9,960 nucleotides of DNA from Candidatus Methanophaga sp. GoMg3.2 (GTDB lineage Archaea; Halobacteriota; Syntropharchaeia; Alkanophagales; Methanospirareceae), in assembly GCA_013180565.1 (NCBI GenBank), contig QBUN01000348.1, forward strand, positions 1 to 9,960, given 5' to 3'. The notes under the pieces were generated by a model. The model was given only the letters and a program-made list of their open reading frames with translations, had not been told where the DNA came from and did no database searches. Below are positions 1-6,098 of the stretch, piece by piece (position 1 is the first letter of the stretch; each line of letters opens with the position of its first letter). The translations under genes and the position numbers were made by a program.

Positions 1-133
1 AGCTACCGGCGTGGAAGATTTTGAGTGTTTTGGCTTCTTGCGCTTCCACAGTAGGTGTATAAAATGCTGTTACCAATACGCAGACAATTACTACCATCGC
101 TATTCCAAAACCCGAAATTTTTCTTCTTTCCAT
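1..133 (-). CDS. wtpA: Tungstate/molybdate-binding protein, WtpA type (N-terminal fragment, runs off left edge)
   Basis: Only the first 44 codons are inside the window; the gene continues past base 1. The start ATG is at 133-131, preceded by a Shine-Dalgarno GGTGAT with a six-base spacer. The protein begins MERRKISG, then has a hydrophobic signal-peptide core (residues about 9-24) and a probable cleavage site near VEA-Q (residue 31). The mature part starts with KTLKIFHAGS, the characteristic first strand and oxyanion-binding loop of the WtpA (class III tungstate/molybdate) binding proteins of archaea. It should capture tungstate or molybdate outside the cell and deliver it to the ModB/ModC-like transporter encoded just upstream. 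It has its own promoter, nearly identical to that of the broken modA at 2675-3544. The family call rests on a short stretch, but the KIFHAGS motif is distinctive. Confidence 0.8.
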   Translation of the reverse strand, partial: MERRKISGFGIAMVVIVCVLVTAFYTPTVEAQEAKTLKIFHAGS

Positions 134-181
134 AATATCATCACCGATATGCTAAGATATACATATCGATATAAAAAGGTT
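134..181 (-). promoter_or_regulatory. wtpA promoter and leader: box A, Shine-Dalgarno and possible operator
   Basis: Read on the minus strand, 181-170 is AACCTTTTTATA, a good archaeal box A with a purine/C-rich BRE-like start. A 36-base leader follows, ending in GGTGAT at 145-140 before the ATG. The initiation site should fall about 25 bases after the box, giving a short 5' leader. The leader contains a perfect 7-bp inverted repeat, CGATATG (145-151) and CATATCG (162-168) on the plus strand with a 10-base spacer. It lies between box A and the start codon, where a repressor would block initiation. The promoter matches the modA promoter at 3545-3592 without gaps. Confidence 0.65.
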
Positions 182-199
182 CCCGTTTTTCCTCTTTCT

Positions 200-216
200 C
201 TTGCATTCTCAGCAAG
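200..216. repeat. Small inverted repeat between modC and wtpA
   Basis: CTTGC (200-204) and GCAAG (212-216) form a perfect 5-bp stem with a 7-base loop. It lies after modC and before the wtpA box A. It could be a weak hairpin ending the modC transcript, but there is no clear T tract behind it on the minus strand. Nothing else of note was seen in 182-268. Confidence 0.25.
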
Positions 217-268
217 CCTTTATCTGTAACACCTAGTACAATCCACCTTTAAAGAAGCGTGCAGCTTT

Positions 269-1321
269 TTATTCCCGCACCACATGCACCGAAGTCGCCT
301 TGAACATTGCGCAGACTTCATCCCCTTTTTGCAGCCCGATGCTTTCACGCGATTGCTTTGTAATATGTGCTATAAGCCCGACATCCAATTTTATATGTGT
401 TAACGGGCCAATATCTTGCAATTCGTTTATTCTTCCTTTTATAGCATTTCTGGCACTGCCATCTTCCTTATGTTCCGACAAAATTATCTCTTCCGGTCTT
501 AAAAACACTTTTACCGCTCCATCCAGATACTCGGAAACTGCGAATATTGTATCCCCTGTCTCAACTTCTATCGCCACAATGCCATTCTCATTATTTCGCA
601 CGATACCACCCCATATATTCTCAACACCGACAAAATCGGCTAAATCATTGTTCAGCGGCTTATTAAAAATCTCATGAGGCGTGCCTACCTGCATTATCCG
701 CCCTTGCATCATCACCGCTATTCTATCCGCAAGAACCAACGCTTCTGTCTGGTCATGCGTCACATGAACCATGGTAATCCCAAATTCTTCTTTTACTCGT
801 TTCAGTTCCTCTCTCAGATAATCCCTCGTCCTGGAGTCTAAAGCGGATAAAGGCTCGTCCAGAAGCAATACGCGGGGTTCAATGGCAATCGCTCTGGCAA
901 TTGCAACCTTTTGCTGTTCTCCGCCACTGAGCGTAGCGGGATAACGATGCGACAGATGAGAAACACCCAATAAGTTTGCAAGTTCATCCACTTTACGTCT
1001 GATTTCGCCTTTTCCTATCTTTCTCGATTTCAGCCCAAAGCCGATGTTTTCCGCCACCGTCAAAAACGGGAACAGGGTATAATCCTGATAGACCATGCCA
1101 ATGTTTCGCTCCCATGGTGGGACATTAGTAATATCGCTATCGTCAAGAAGAATTTTGCCACTATCCGAGCGATAAATACCCGCTATTGACTCCAGCAGGA
1201 TTGTCTTTCCCGCACCCGTAGGGCCCAAAATAACAAAATACTCGCCTTCCTTTATATCGAGCGTTACATCGCGTAAGAAGAACTCACCCAAATCCTTTGA
1301 TATATTCTCTATGTGTATCAT
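269..1321 (-). CDS. modC: Molybdate/tungstate ABC transporter ATP-binding protein
   Basis: This 350-residue ATPase should power uptake of molybdate or tungstate through the ModB-like permease encoded upstream. Visible motifs are Walker A GPTGAGKT (33-40), Q-loop Gln79 in GMVYQD, ABC signature LSGGEQQKVA (131-140), Walker B VLLLDEP (151-157) and the H-loop His in HVTHD (His189). After about residue 235 comes a C-terminal extension with a TOBE-like segment (about 295-350, including GRINELQDIGPLTHIKL). In ModC/WtpC proteins this kind of domain binds the oxyanion and can shut down transport. The start ATG at 1321 was preferred to the upstream ATG at 1378, because family members begin near MIHIENISK, AAGGAAC lies about 10 bases before it, and the longer start would overlap modB. 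The gap to modB is 22 bases. The name wtpC would fit equally; sequence alone does not settle molybdate versus tungstate. Confidence 0.9.
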   Translation of the reverse strand: MIHIENISKDLGEFFLRDVTLDIKEGEYFVILGPTGAGKTILLESIAGIYRSDSGKILLDDSDITNVPPWERNIGMVYQDYTLFPFLTVAENIGFGLKSRKIGKGEIRRKVDELANLLGVSHLSHRYPATLSGGEQQKVAIARAIAIEPRVLLLDEPLSALDSRTRDYLREELKRVKEEFGITMVHVTHDQTEALVLADRIAVMMQGRIMQVGTPHEIFNKPLNNDLADFVGVENIWGGIVRNNENGIVAIEVETGDTIFAVSEYLDGAVKVFLRPEEIILSEHKEDGSARNAIKGRINELQDIGPLTHIKLDVGLIAHITKQSRESIGLQKGDEVCAMFKATSVHVVRE

Positions 1322-1343
1322 TTTCTTTAACGTTCCTTGGTCC

Positions 1344-2144
1344 TCAGAATACACGGGCAAAACCACCGTACCTTTCAAAAATGAACAGAGTTACAAGCGA
1401 TATGACAATAAGGATGGTTGCTGATGCGATGGCTAAATTGAGTTCCCCACATGACATATTCAAGTATAATGAAATGGGCAATGTCTCGGTCTTCATTCTC
1501 GTTGCCCCTGCCACCATCAGTGCAGCTCCAAACTCGCCTATCCCTTTTGACCACGTTATAACCGAGCCGGCCATGAGGCCGTTCTTCGACATGGGCAATG
1601 TTACACGCCAAAATGCCTGTGCCTCGGTGCATCCAAGCGTCTCTGCTACGTGCTCATATCTCGGATTTATACCCTGAAACGTTCCTCTCAGTATCCTGAA
1701 CATGAACGGCACATTCACAAAGAATTGCGCAATTATTATTCCAAGTGGTGTGAAGACAAAAACAAGTCCCATTTCAGCAAGCCCTTTTCCAAACGATGTC
1801 GTGCCAAATAATATTAACAAGCCCACACCGGCGACCAGCGGTGGTAAAGCCAGCGGTACATCCATCAGGGTATTAATCAAACTCTTGCCAAAGAAATCGT
1901 ATCGAGCAAGCGCGTATGCCGCCGGTATAGAGATGACGATACATAAAAAAGTAGATATGGCGGCTGTTGTCAAACTCAATTTTATTGCAAATTGTATCTC
2001 CTTGGAAGCAAGGCTTGTCATCAGTGCCGGCAGCGTGGTGTGCGTAACAACGCATGTAATAAGGACTAAAATAAAAAAGGCGAGTAGTAAAGAGGATAAT
2101 ATCGTAATAATCTTAATCTTCGACACTTTCAATTCATTTAACAT
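1344..2144 (-). CDS. modB: Molybdate/tungstate ABC transporter permease
   Basis: The 266-residue protein is an integral membrane permease of the binding-protein-dependent transport family, with about six predicted transmembrane segments (roughly 13-33, 55-78, 93-115, 130-150, 190-212, 236-256). The cytoplasmic EAA loop that docks on the ATPase is clear at about 166-200: VAETLGCTEAQAFWRVTLP followed by a conserved Gly. The stretch LMDVPLALPPLVAGVGLL (93-110) is typical of ModB/WtpB/CysT permeases. The start ATG at 2144 has GAGAGGGAT about 8 bases upstream. It begins 22 bases after trmO and ends 22 bases before modC, so the three genes are almost certainly co-transcribed. The protein should form the membrane channel for molybdate or tungstate. 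The name wtpB is an equally good label. Confidence 0.9.
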   Translation of the reverse strand: MLNELKVSKIKIITILSSLLLAFFILVLITCVVTHTTLPALMTSLASKEIQFAIKLSLTTAAISTFLCIVISIPAAYALARYDFFGKSLINTLMDVPLALPPLVAGVGLLILFGTTSFGKGLAEMGLVFVFTPLGIIIAQFFVNVPFMFRILRGTFQGINPRYEHVAETLGCTEAQAFWRVTLPMSKNGLMAGSVITWSKGIGEFGAALMVAGATRMKTETLPISLYLNMSCGELNLAIASATILIVISLVTLFIFERYGGFARVF

Positions 2145-2166
2145 CGTATTTATCCCTCTCTACTTT

Positions 2167-2688
2167 CTATTCTGATCTATGCTTACCGGATTCACCCCTA
2201 ACCAGATCTAAATGGGGGTTACTAAGCCACCCACTTTTTGCACCCGGCCTGTGGTCAAATCGCGAGACAAAGGGTTTTATATCGAGTAGCGGCGTCCCAT
2301 CCAAGATGTCAACTTCGCTGATTTCCAGTAAGTTCCATTTAACTCGTTCTAATTTCACGACTGACAATCCAATAGGATTTGGTCTTTTGAAATGCCTTAT
2401 GGAGAAGATTCCGTGCAATTCATCTTCTAAAAATGGCTTTGCAATTAAAGAATAGCCGTCAGAGCGATGGAAATGGTAAATGAGGATGATGTGCGAGAAA
2501 CCCTCGATGTCTTTGAGCCCCGCGACATATTCGGGGTATAACTCCACTTCGCCCTTAGTGCCTTTTGCGAATACACCTTGAATTGGTGCATCTTTTTTAT
2601 CCCGGAATTCCGTGTGTATTATTCCTATTGGTTGATATTGTAACCTTATGCTACTATCCTTTCTCTCCATGTCTCTATCCATCGCCAT
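2167..2688 (-). CDS. trmO: tRNA (t6A37) N6-methyltransferase-like protein, TrmO/TsaA (UPF0066) family
   Basis: This 173-residue protein has the TsaA/YaeB fold motifs in order: YQPIGIIHTEF (about 18-28), a GFSHIILIYHFHRSD segment (about 63-77), the FSIRHFKRPNPIGLSVVKL block (about 95-113) and LDGTPLLDIKPF (about 129-140) followed by a DHRPG motif. TrmO in E. coli uses S-adenosylmethionine to methylate t6A at position 37 of threonine tRNA. Whether archaeal copies next to molybdate genes do the same is uncertain. I chose the ATG at 2688, which has GGAAAG seven bases upstream and overlaps the end of modA by 14 bases. ATGs at 2682 and 2670 are also possible, and a longer reading from 2769 would lie mostly inside modA. 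Its place inside a metal-uptake operon suggests either a regulatory link or a related SAM-dependent role; this is inference. Confidence 0.85.
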   Translation of the reverse strand: MAMDRDMERKDSSIRLQYQPIGIIHTEFRDKKDAPIQGVFAKGTKGEVELYPEYVAGLKDIEGFSHIILIYHFHRSDGYSLIAKPFLEDELHGIFSIRHFKRPNPIGLSVVKLERVKWNLLEISEVDILDGTPLLDIKPFVSRFDHRPGAKSGWLSNPHLDLVRGESGKHRSE

Positions 2689-3544
2689 ATTCGTACTTTC
2701 CGTTTGGGCATGTTGTAAACCAGTGTTTCTCGAAAATCGCTTTTCCTTCCGCCGAAGTAACGAAATCAACGAACTGTTTTGCCATGTCTTGGCTCTCCGA
2801 AAACGTTAGCGTGCCTATTGGGATTATCTTTATGATATTCTGCTCCTTTTGTATCTCTATAATATCCGTTTCCTTCTCAGTCCCAACTAAAGATGCATTC
2901 CATATTATTGACGCATCTGCCGTGCCCATGCATATATAAACTACCAGTTCATTCACTGTTGCAGCGCAAGCAATGACATTTGCATCCACAGCATCAGAAA
3001 TCCCGTTCTTCTCCAGTATCTGCTTTGCGATCTTACCACACGCAGCTGCTTTTGGGTCTCCGAGAACGACTTTTACCCCTGGCTTTGTAAGATCCTCCAG
3101 GCAGGTTATATTCGCTGGATTACCCTCCGGGACTGCGATCACAGGTACATGTTACGCCACATTCTGCTCGTAATCAACAAACCCTTTCTCTTTCGCAGTC
3201 TCGATGTACATCGTTGCCCCGGGCATATAGACATCACCCTCTTGCGTTAGTTCTATCTGGCTCAAGAGCGTATTAGAACCGGCATAGTTGTAGTTTACGG
3301 CGACACCGTATTTCTGCTCAAACACGGTTCCAATCTCGTCCATTGGCTTTCTCATCCCGGCGCCGGAATAGACCATGAGTGCAGAAGTTGCCGTTGGTGC
3401 TGCGGTTTGTAAACTGGTTGGACTTACAGTTGTTACTGGCATAGGAGTGTGCACATGTGTTTCTTTGGTAATACAGCCTGCTAACAACACTGTCATTGTG
3501 ACTGCCACGATAGCAATTATACCCAAAATTTTTCTTCTTTCCAT
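2675..3544 (-). pseudogene. modA: Molybdate-binding lipoprotein ModA, interrupted by one in-frame stop
   Basis: The frame runs 290 codons from ATG 3544 to TAG 2675 and is broken only by TAA at 3154-3152 (codon 131). The N-terminal part has a lipoprotein signal ending LLAGC (Cys24), a Thr/Pro/Ser-rich linker (about 28-55) and the first binding strand LMVYSGAGMRKPMDEI (about 56-71). After the stop the same frame continues with HVPVIAVPEGNPANITCLEDL, then GDPKAAACGKIA, NELVVYICMGTADASIIWNAS and a normal C-terminus. The family usually has a Tyr before HVP, so one base change (TAT or TAC to TAA) explains the break. Other genes here end in TAA, so the codon is a real stop. A GTG at 3142 could restart translation, but no convincing Shine-Dalgarno precedes it. 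The lesion could be a genuine nonsense mutation or a sequencing error. It heads the trmO-modB-modC operon. Confidence 0.85.
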
Positions 3545-3592
3545 ATGATTACCTTCGATGTGCTAAAATGTGCAGGTCTGTATAAAAAGGTT
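3545..3592 (-). promoter_or_regulatory. modA-trmO-modBC operon promoter and leader
   Basis: On the minus strand 3592-3581 reads AACCTTTTTATA, identical over all 12 bases to the wtpA box A region. A 36-base leader follows, the same length as at wtpA, ending with AAGGT six bases before the ATG. The segment TTTAGCACATCG at about 3567-3556 matches TTAGCAYATCG in the wtpA leader. The box lies less than 30 bp from the oppositely oriented 5S rRNA box A. Confidence 0.65.
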
Positions 3593-3616
3593 TTTATTGG
3601 TGTCTTGTCAAGAACA

Positions 3617-3625
3617 TTTATATTA
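3617..3625 (+). promoter_or_regulatory. 5S rRNA promoter (box A)
   Basis: TTTATATTA at 3617-3625 is a close match to the archaeal TATA box. Its centre is about 25 bases before the first base of the 5S helix at 3647, the standard archaeal spacing. Confidence 0.7.
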
Positions 3626-3646
3626 ACAGAAGTAGATATGTGTAGT

Positions 3647-3775
3647 TAGGCATAGCGGCCATAGCGGCGGGGAAACTCCCGGTCCCATTCCGAACCCGGA
3701 AGATAAGCTCGCCAGCGTTCCTTACTGTACTGAGTTGCGAGAGCACTTGGGAACTCTGGATCGCTGCTATGCCTA
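3647..3775 (+). rRNA. rrf: 5S ribosomal RNA
   Basis: The ends pair perfectly as helix I: TAGGCATAGC (3647-3656) with GCTATGCCTA (3766-3775). Inside are the hallmark 5S blocks CCATAGCGGCGGGG and GGTCCCATTCCGAACCCGG followed by AAGATAAGC, then GCCAGCG. This arrangement fits an archaeal 5S rRNA on the plus strand, about 129 bases long. The exact mature ends may differ by a base or two. The gene stands alone: no 16S, 23S or tRNA flanks it, as in some archaea where 5S has its own transcript. It converges with apgM, whose stop lies 20 bases downstream. The first 22 bases contain a perfect tandem 9-mer, CATAGCGGC twice. Confidence 0.95.
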
Positions 3776-3786
3776 TTTCATTTTGT
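3776..3786 (+). terminator. Possible T-rich terminator after 5S rRNA
   Basis: TTTCATTTTGT directly follows the 5S helix. Archaeal RNA polymerase commonly stops at such T-rich runs, especially after a stable helix. The run is short and interrupted, so the call is tentative. Confidence 0.4.
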
Positions 3787-3794
3787 GCAGTTAC

Positions 3795-5030
3795 TTACGT
3801 CCCATACATCTTATAATAACCCATAAAATCAGCTATTGTCAGCATCAAATCAAGGCCTCGTATCCGGTTTAAACCGCCGGAAGCAGCCGAAATCTCATCG
3901 AATTTCGTCACGTTATCTTTCCTTATCCCTTCCCCTTTTATAACTATTGGGACAGGGTCACTACTGTGTCTTTTTAGTGACACCGGCGTGCTATGGTCTC
4001 CAGTAATGACGATGTAAGCATCGACATCTTTTAGCTGCGCCACAAGCTCTTTATCTATCCGGGAGATCATGCTTCTCTTACCCTCGAAGTTGCCATCATG
4101 GCCCTTATTATCAGTATCTTTCACGTGAACAAAGACAAATTCATGATCCTCCAAAGACTGCAATGTCGCTTCCGCTTTATTATCTAAGTTTGTATCCGCC
4201 TTACCTGTCGCACCTTCAACAGGGATAATATCCATGCCAAGGTATTTGGCAACGCCCTTATAAAGAGACGCTCCCGCTACACATGCGGCGCTAAATCCAA
4301 ACCGTTCTTTTATTGGTGTCACCACTTCATAGCTGCCCGCGCCTCGCAGCAAAATGATATTCGCAGGTAGTTCTCCCTTCTGTCTCCGCGCCTCATTTAC
4401 TGGATGCTCATTCAATAGCTCATGGCTCATCCTGACAAATTTATTTACTATTGCTGCGGTCCTCAGGGCAGCCTCGCCTTCTTTAAGTGGTTTGCATTCT
4501 TGTACAATACTCCCAGCCACATGCGAGTCCACATCGGATACGTATTTGGAGATATTTTCGCCTTTCATTACAAGTGCGCATCGATGCTCGGTAGTATTCT
4601 TCAGTGCGATCTCAATGCCATCTATTTCAAGCCCGTTTAGTACAGAAGCCAGTTCTTTACTCCCGTTTCTTCCCGCTCTTCTATCCACGACCCGCATCTT
4701 TTCGTCCACAGTAGCGAAATTAGCTCTAAATGCAACTTCGCCCTTAAGTAATTGCATATCAGCGCCAAGCGCTTCAAACACGCCTCTGCCTGGATAATAC
4801 GTGTGGGGATCGTACCCAAAGAGGGAAAGATGTGCGGTATCGCTCCCCGGCACTATTCCCGGCGAAATCACGTCCATCAACCCATTTATGCCCTCTTCGC
4901 TTATTTTATCCATATTAGAGGTATCAGCAGCTTGTAGGGGTGTCCTTCCACCCACTGATGGACGGTCACCAAGGCCATCGCATATCAATAGTATCGCCTT
5001 ATTTTTACCGTTGCCTGGTTTTGCACTCAT
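3795..5030 (-). CDS. apgM: 2,3-bisphosphoglycerate-independent phosphoglycerate mutase, archaeal type
   Basis: The 411-residue protein belongs to the ApgM branch of the alkaline phosphatase superfamily and interconverts 3- and 2-phosphoglycerate in glycolysis and gluconeogenesis in the cytoplasm. The metal-binding start ICDGLGDRP (Asp18), the nucleophile motif GSDTAHLSLFGYDP (Ser63), HVKDTDNKGHDG (about 302-313, metal ligands Asp/His) and GDHSTP (Asp345, His346) are all present. The phosphorylated serine intermediate and two-metal site are known for this family. Length is normal for the archaeal form (about 400-415). The start ATG at 5030 lies 36 bases from the divergent ADP-ribosylglycohydrolase start. 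CCTTAATAACTATAC on the minus strand, about 27 bases upstream, may be its TATA region, implying a leaderless message. No T-rich terminator is evident after its stop, so transcripts may enter the 5S gene in antisense. Confidence 0.95.
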   Translation of the reverse strand: MSAKPGNGKNKAILLICDGLGDRPSVGGRTPLQAADTSNMDKISEEGINGLMDVISPGIVPGSDTAHLSLFGYDPHTYYPGRGVFEALGADMQLLKGEVAFRANFATVDEKMRVVDRRAGRNGSKELASVLNGLEIDGIEIALKNTTEHRCALVMKGENISKYVSDVDSHVAGSIVQECKPLKEGEAALRTAAIVNKFVRMSHELLNEHPVNEARRQKGELPANIILLRGAGSYEVVTPIKERFGFSAACVAGASLYKGVAKYLGMDIIPVEGATGKADTNLDNKAEATLQSLEDHEFVFVHVKDTDNKGHDGNFEGKRSMISRIDKELVAQLKDVDAYIVITGDHSTPVSLKRHSSDPVPIVIKGEGIRKDNVTKFDEISAASGGLNRIRGLDLMLTIADFMGYYKMYGT

Positions 5031-5066
5031 TGAATGTTTATCAAGCGCGTATAGTTATTAAGGTTT
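5031..5066. promoter_or_regulatory. Compact divergent promoter region between apgM and the ADP-ribosylglycohydrolase gene
   Basis: Only 36 bases separate two divergent start codons. GTTTATCAA at 5036-5044 lies about 26 bases before the plus-strand ATG at 5067. TTAATAACTATA, read on minus at about 5061-5050, lies about 26 bases before the minus-strand ATG at 5030. Each could be a weak box A for a leaderless transcript. If so, the two promoters are interleaved and may compete. Confidence 0.4.
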
Positions 5067-6014
5067 ATGGGCTTGGATTTAGGGATCGACTTAAAAGCGA
5101 AATTTAGGGGTGCTATGTTAGGCAGTGCAGTAGGCGATGCGTTAGGCGCTCCGGTGGAAGGTTACGACATGGAGATGGTGGGTTCTGTATATGGCGGGGA
5201 GTGGGAAATGATCTATGGTCGCTACACCGACGACACGGAGATGATGATCGGCGTTGCGGAATCATTAATAGAGAATAAAGGCTTTAATGGTGCTGATATG
5301 GCACTTAAGTTCATCCAAAATTACAATGAGAAGAGGGGATATGGACCAGGATCTAGAGAAGTGTTAAGACGGATACGCGAAGGTGAAAGTTGGGCAGAAG
5401 CATCGGGAAAGCTATTTGGTGGAAAAGGTTCTTATGGCAATGGTGCTGCGATGCGAATCGCACCGGTAGGGCTTTTTTATTTCGATACTCCCGATGTGCT
5501 ATGGGAAATAGCTTATAAATCCGCTAATATCACGCATTCTCATGAGCTTGGCAAGGCGGGAGCAGCTTTGCAAGCTTTTGCCGTCGCTTTAGCCGTGCGT
5601 GGACAAAAAGAGGATATGCTGCTCAAACTGAAAGAAGTTGTTAAAACGGATATGTATAAGGGTAAGGTAGGAACGCTAAAGGCACTTTTGGATGAAGGAG
5701 CGACTGAAAAGAGGGTGATATCGGAATTAGGCAACGGAGTGGAGGCTTTTGAGTCGGTACCCACAGCTATTTACTCTTTTCTGCGATTCGGTAATTTCAA
5801 GGATAGTGTAGTCTATGCGATAAGTTTAGGTGGGGATACTGACACCCTAGGGGCGATGACAGGGGCGATAAGCGGTGCTTACTACGGCGAAGCAGCAATT
5901 CCAAAAGCGTGGTTGGAGCGGTTAGAGGATGGTGAAAAGGGTAGAAGATATATAAAGAAGTTGGCAGAGGATTTGTGTCAGCTCAAATTGCAGTTGTTGC
6001 AGGGGCTGTATTGA
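5067..6014 (+). CDS. ADP-ribosylglycohydrolase (DraG/ARH family)
   Basis: This 315-residue protein has the dinuclear-metal motifs of the ARH/DraG family: GAMLGSAVGDALGAPVEG (about 15-32), YTDDTEM (53-59, Thr-Asp-Asp metal ligands), GSYGNGAAMRIAPVG (mid-protein) and the C-terminal SLGGDTDTLGAMTGAISGAYYG block (about 253-274, with Asp257 and Asp259). Family members remove ADP-ribose from proteins or hydrolyse related ADP-ribose compounds. The exact substrate here cannot be told. Length is typical and no catalytic motif is missing. The start ATG at 5067 has AAGG four bases upstream, though the message may be leaderless. No matching ADP-ribosyltransferase (DraT) is in the window, and the neighbours apgM and the ArsR-type regulator give no clear functional link. 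Confidence 0.9.
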   Translation: MGLDLGIDLKAKFRGAMLGSAVGDALGAPVEGYDMEMVGSVYGGEWEMIYGRYTDDTEMMIGVAESLIENKGFNGADMALKFIQNYNEKRGYGPGSREVLRRIREGESWAEASGKLFGGKGSYGNGAAMRIAPVGLFYFDTPDVLWEIAYKSANITHSHELGKAGAALQAFAVALAVRGQKEDMLLKLKEVVKTDMYKGKVGTLKALLDEGATEKRVISELGNGVEAFESVPTAIYSFLRFGNFKDSVVYAISLGGDTDTLGAMTGAISGAYYGEAAIPKAWLERLEDGEKGRRYIKKLAEDLCQLKLQLLQGLY

Positions 6015-6032
6015 CATGAGTTGTAACGAAAG

Positions 6033-6051
6033 TTTTATATATTGATAATAT
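6033..6051 (+). promoter_or_regulatory. Promoter of the ArsR-MacB-like operon, with overlapping palindrome
   Basis: TTTTATATATT at 6033-6043, preceded by CGAAAG (BRE-like), is the strongest box A on this strand. Initiation would fall near 6063, giving a leader of about 36 bases. A palindrome, ATATT-GAT-AATAT (6039-6051), overlaps the box and could be an autoregulatory site for the ArsR-type protein. The AT-rich setting makes a chance palindrome plausible. Confidence 0.55.
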
Positions 6052-6098
6052 TTATGATCTAACCGGATAATTAATTCTTTGACGGGGGTGTAGAAGAG

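Noticed and set aside
1322..1378. N-terminal extension of modC to an ATG at 1378
   Set aside because: It would overlap the end of modB, adds 19 non-conserved residues, and the ATG at 1321 has a better ribosome site and matches the family start.
1702..2175. Plus-strand open frame of 157 codons
   Set aside because: It is antisense to modB, which has a full set of permease motifs. The plus frame shows no family features.
2689..2769. Longer TrmO start at 2769
   Set aside because: The added 27 residues are the out-of-frame end of modA and match nothing in the family. Starts at 2688-2670 suit the conserved PIGIIHTEF beginning.
3152..3154. Recoding of the modA stop as pyrrolysine or selenocysteine
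   Set aside because: Pyrrolysine uses UAG and selenocysteine uses UGA. This codon is UAA, which also ends modC, apgM, the ArsR-type gene and the MacB-like permease gene.
3651..3668. Tandem CATAGCGGC repeat as a mobile or CRISPR-like element
   Set aside because: Both copies lie inside the 5S rRNA; the second is the conserved 5S block and the first is part of helix I.
4354..4797. Plus-strand open frame of 147 codons
   Set aside because: It is antisense to apgM and rich in Ser/Pro without motifs; apgM is complete on the other strand.
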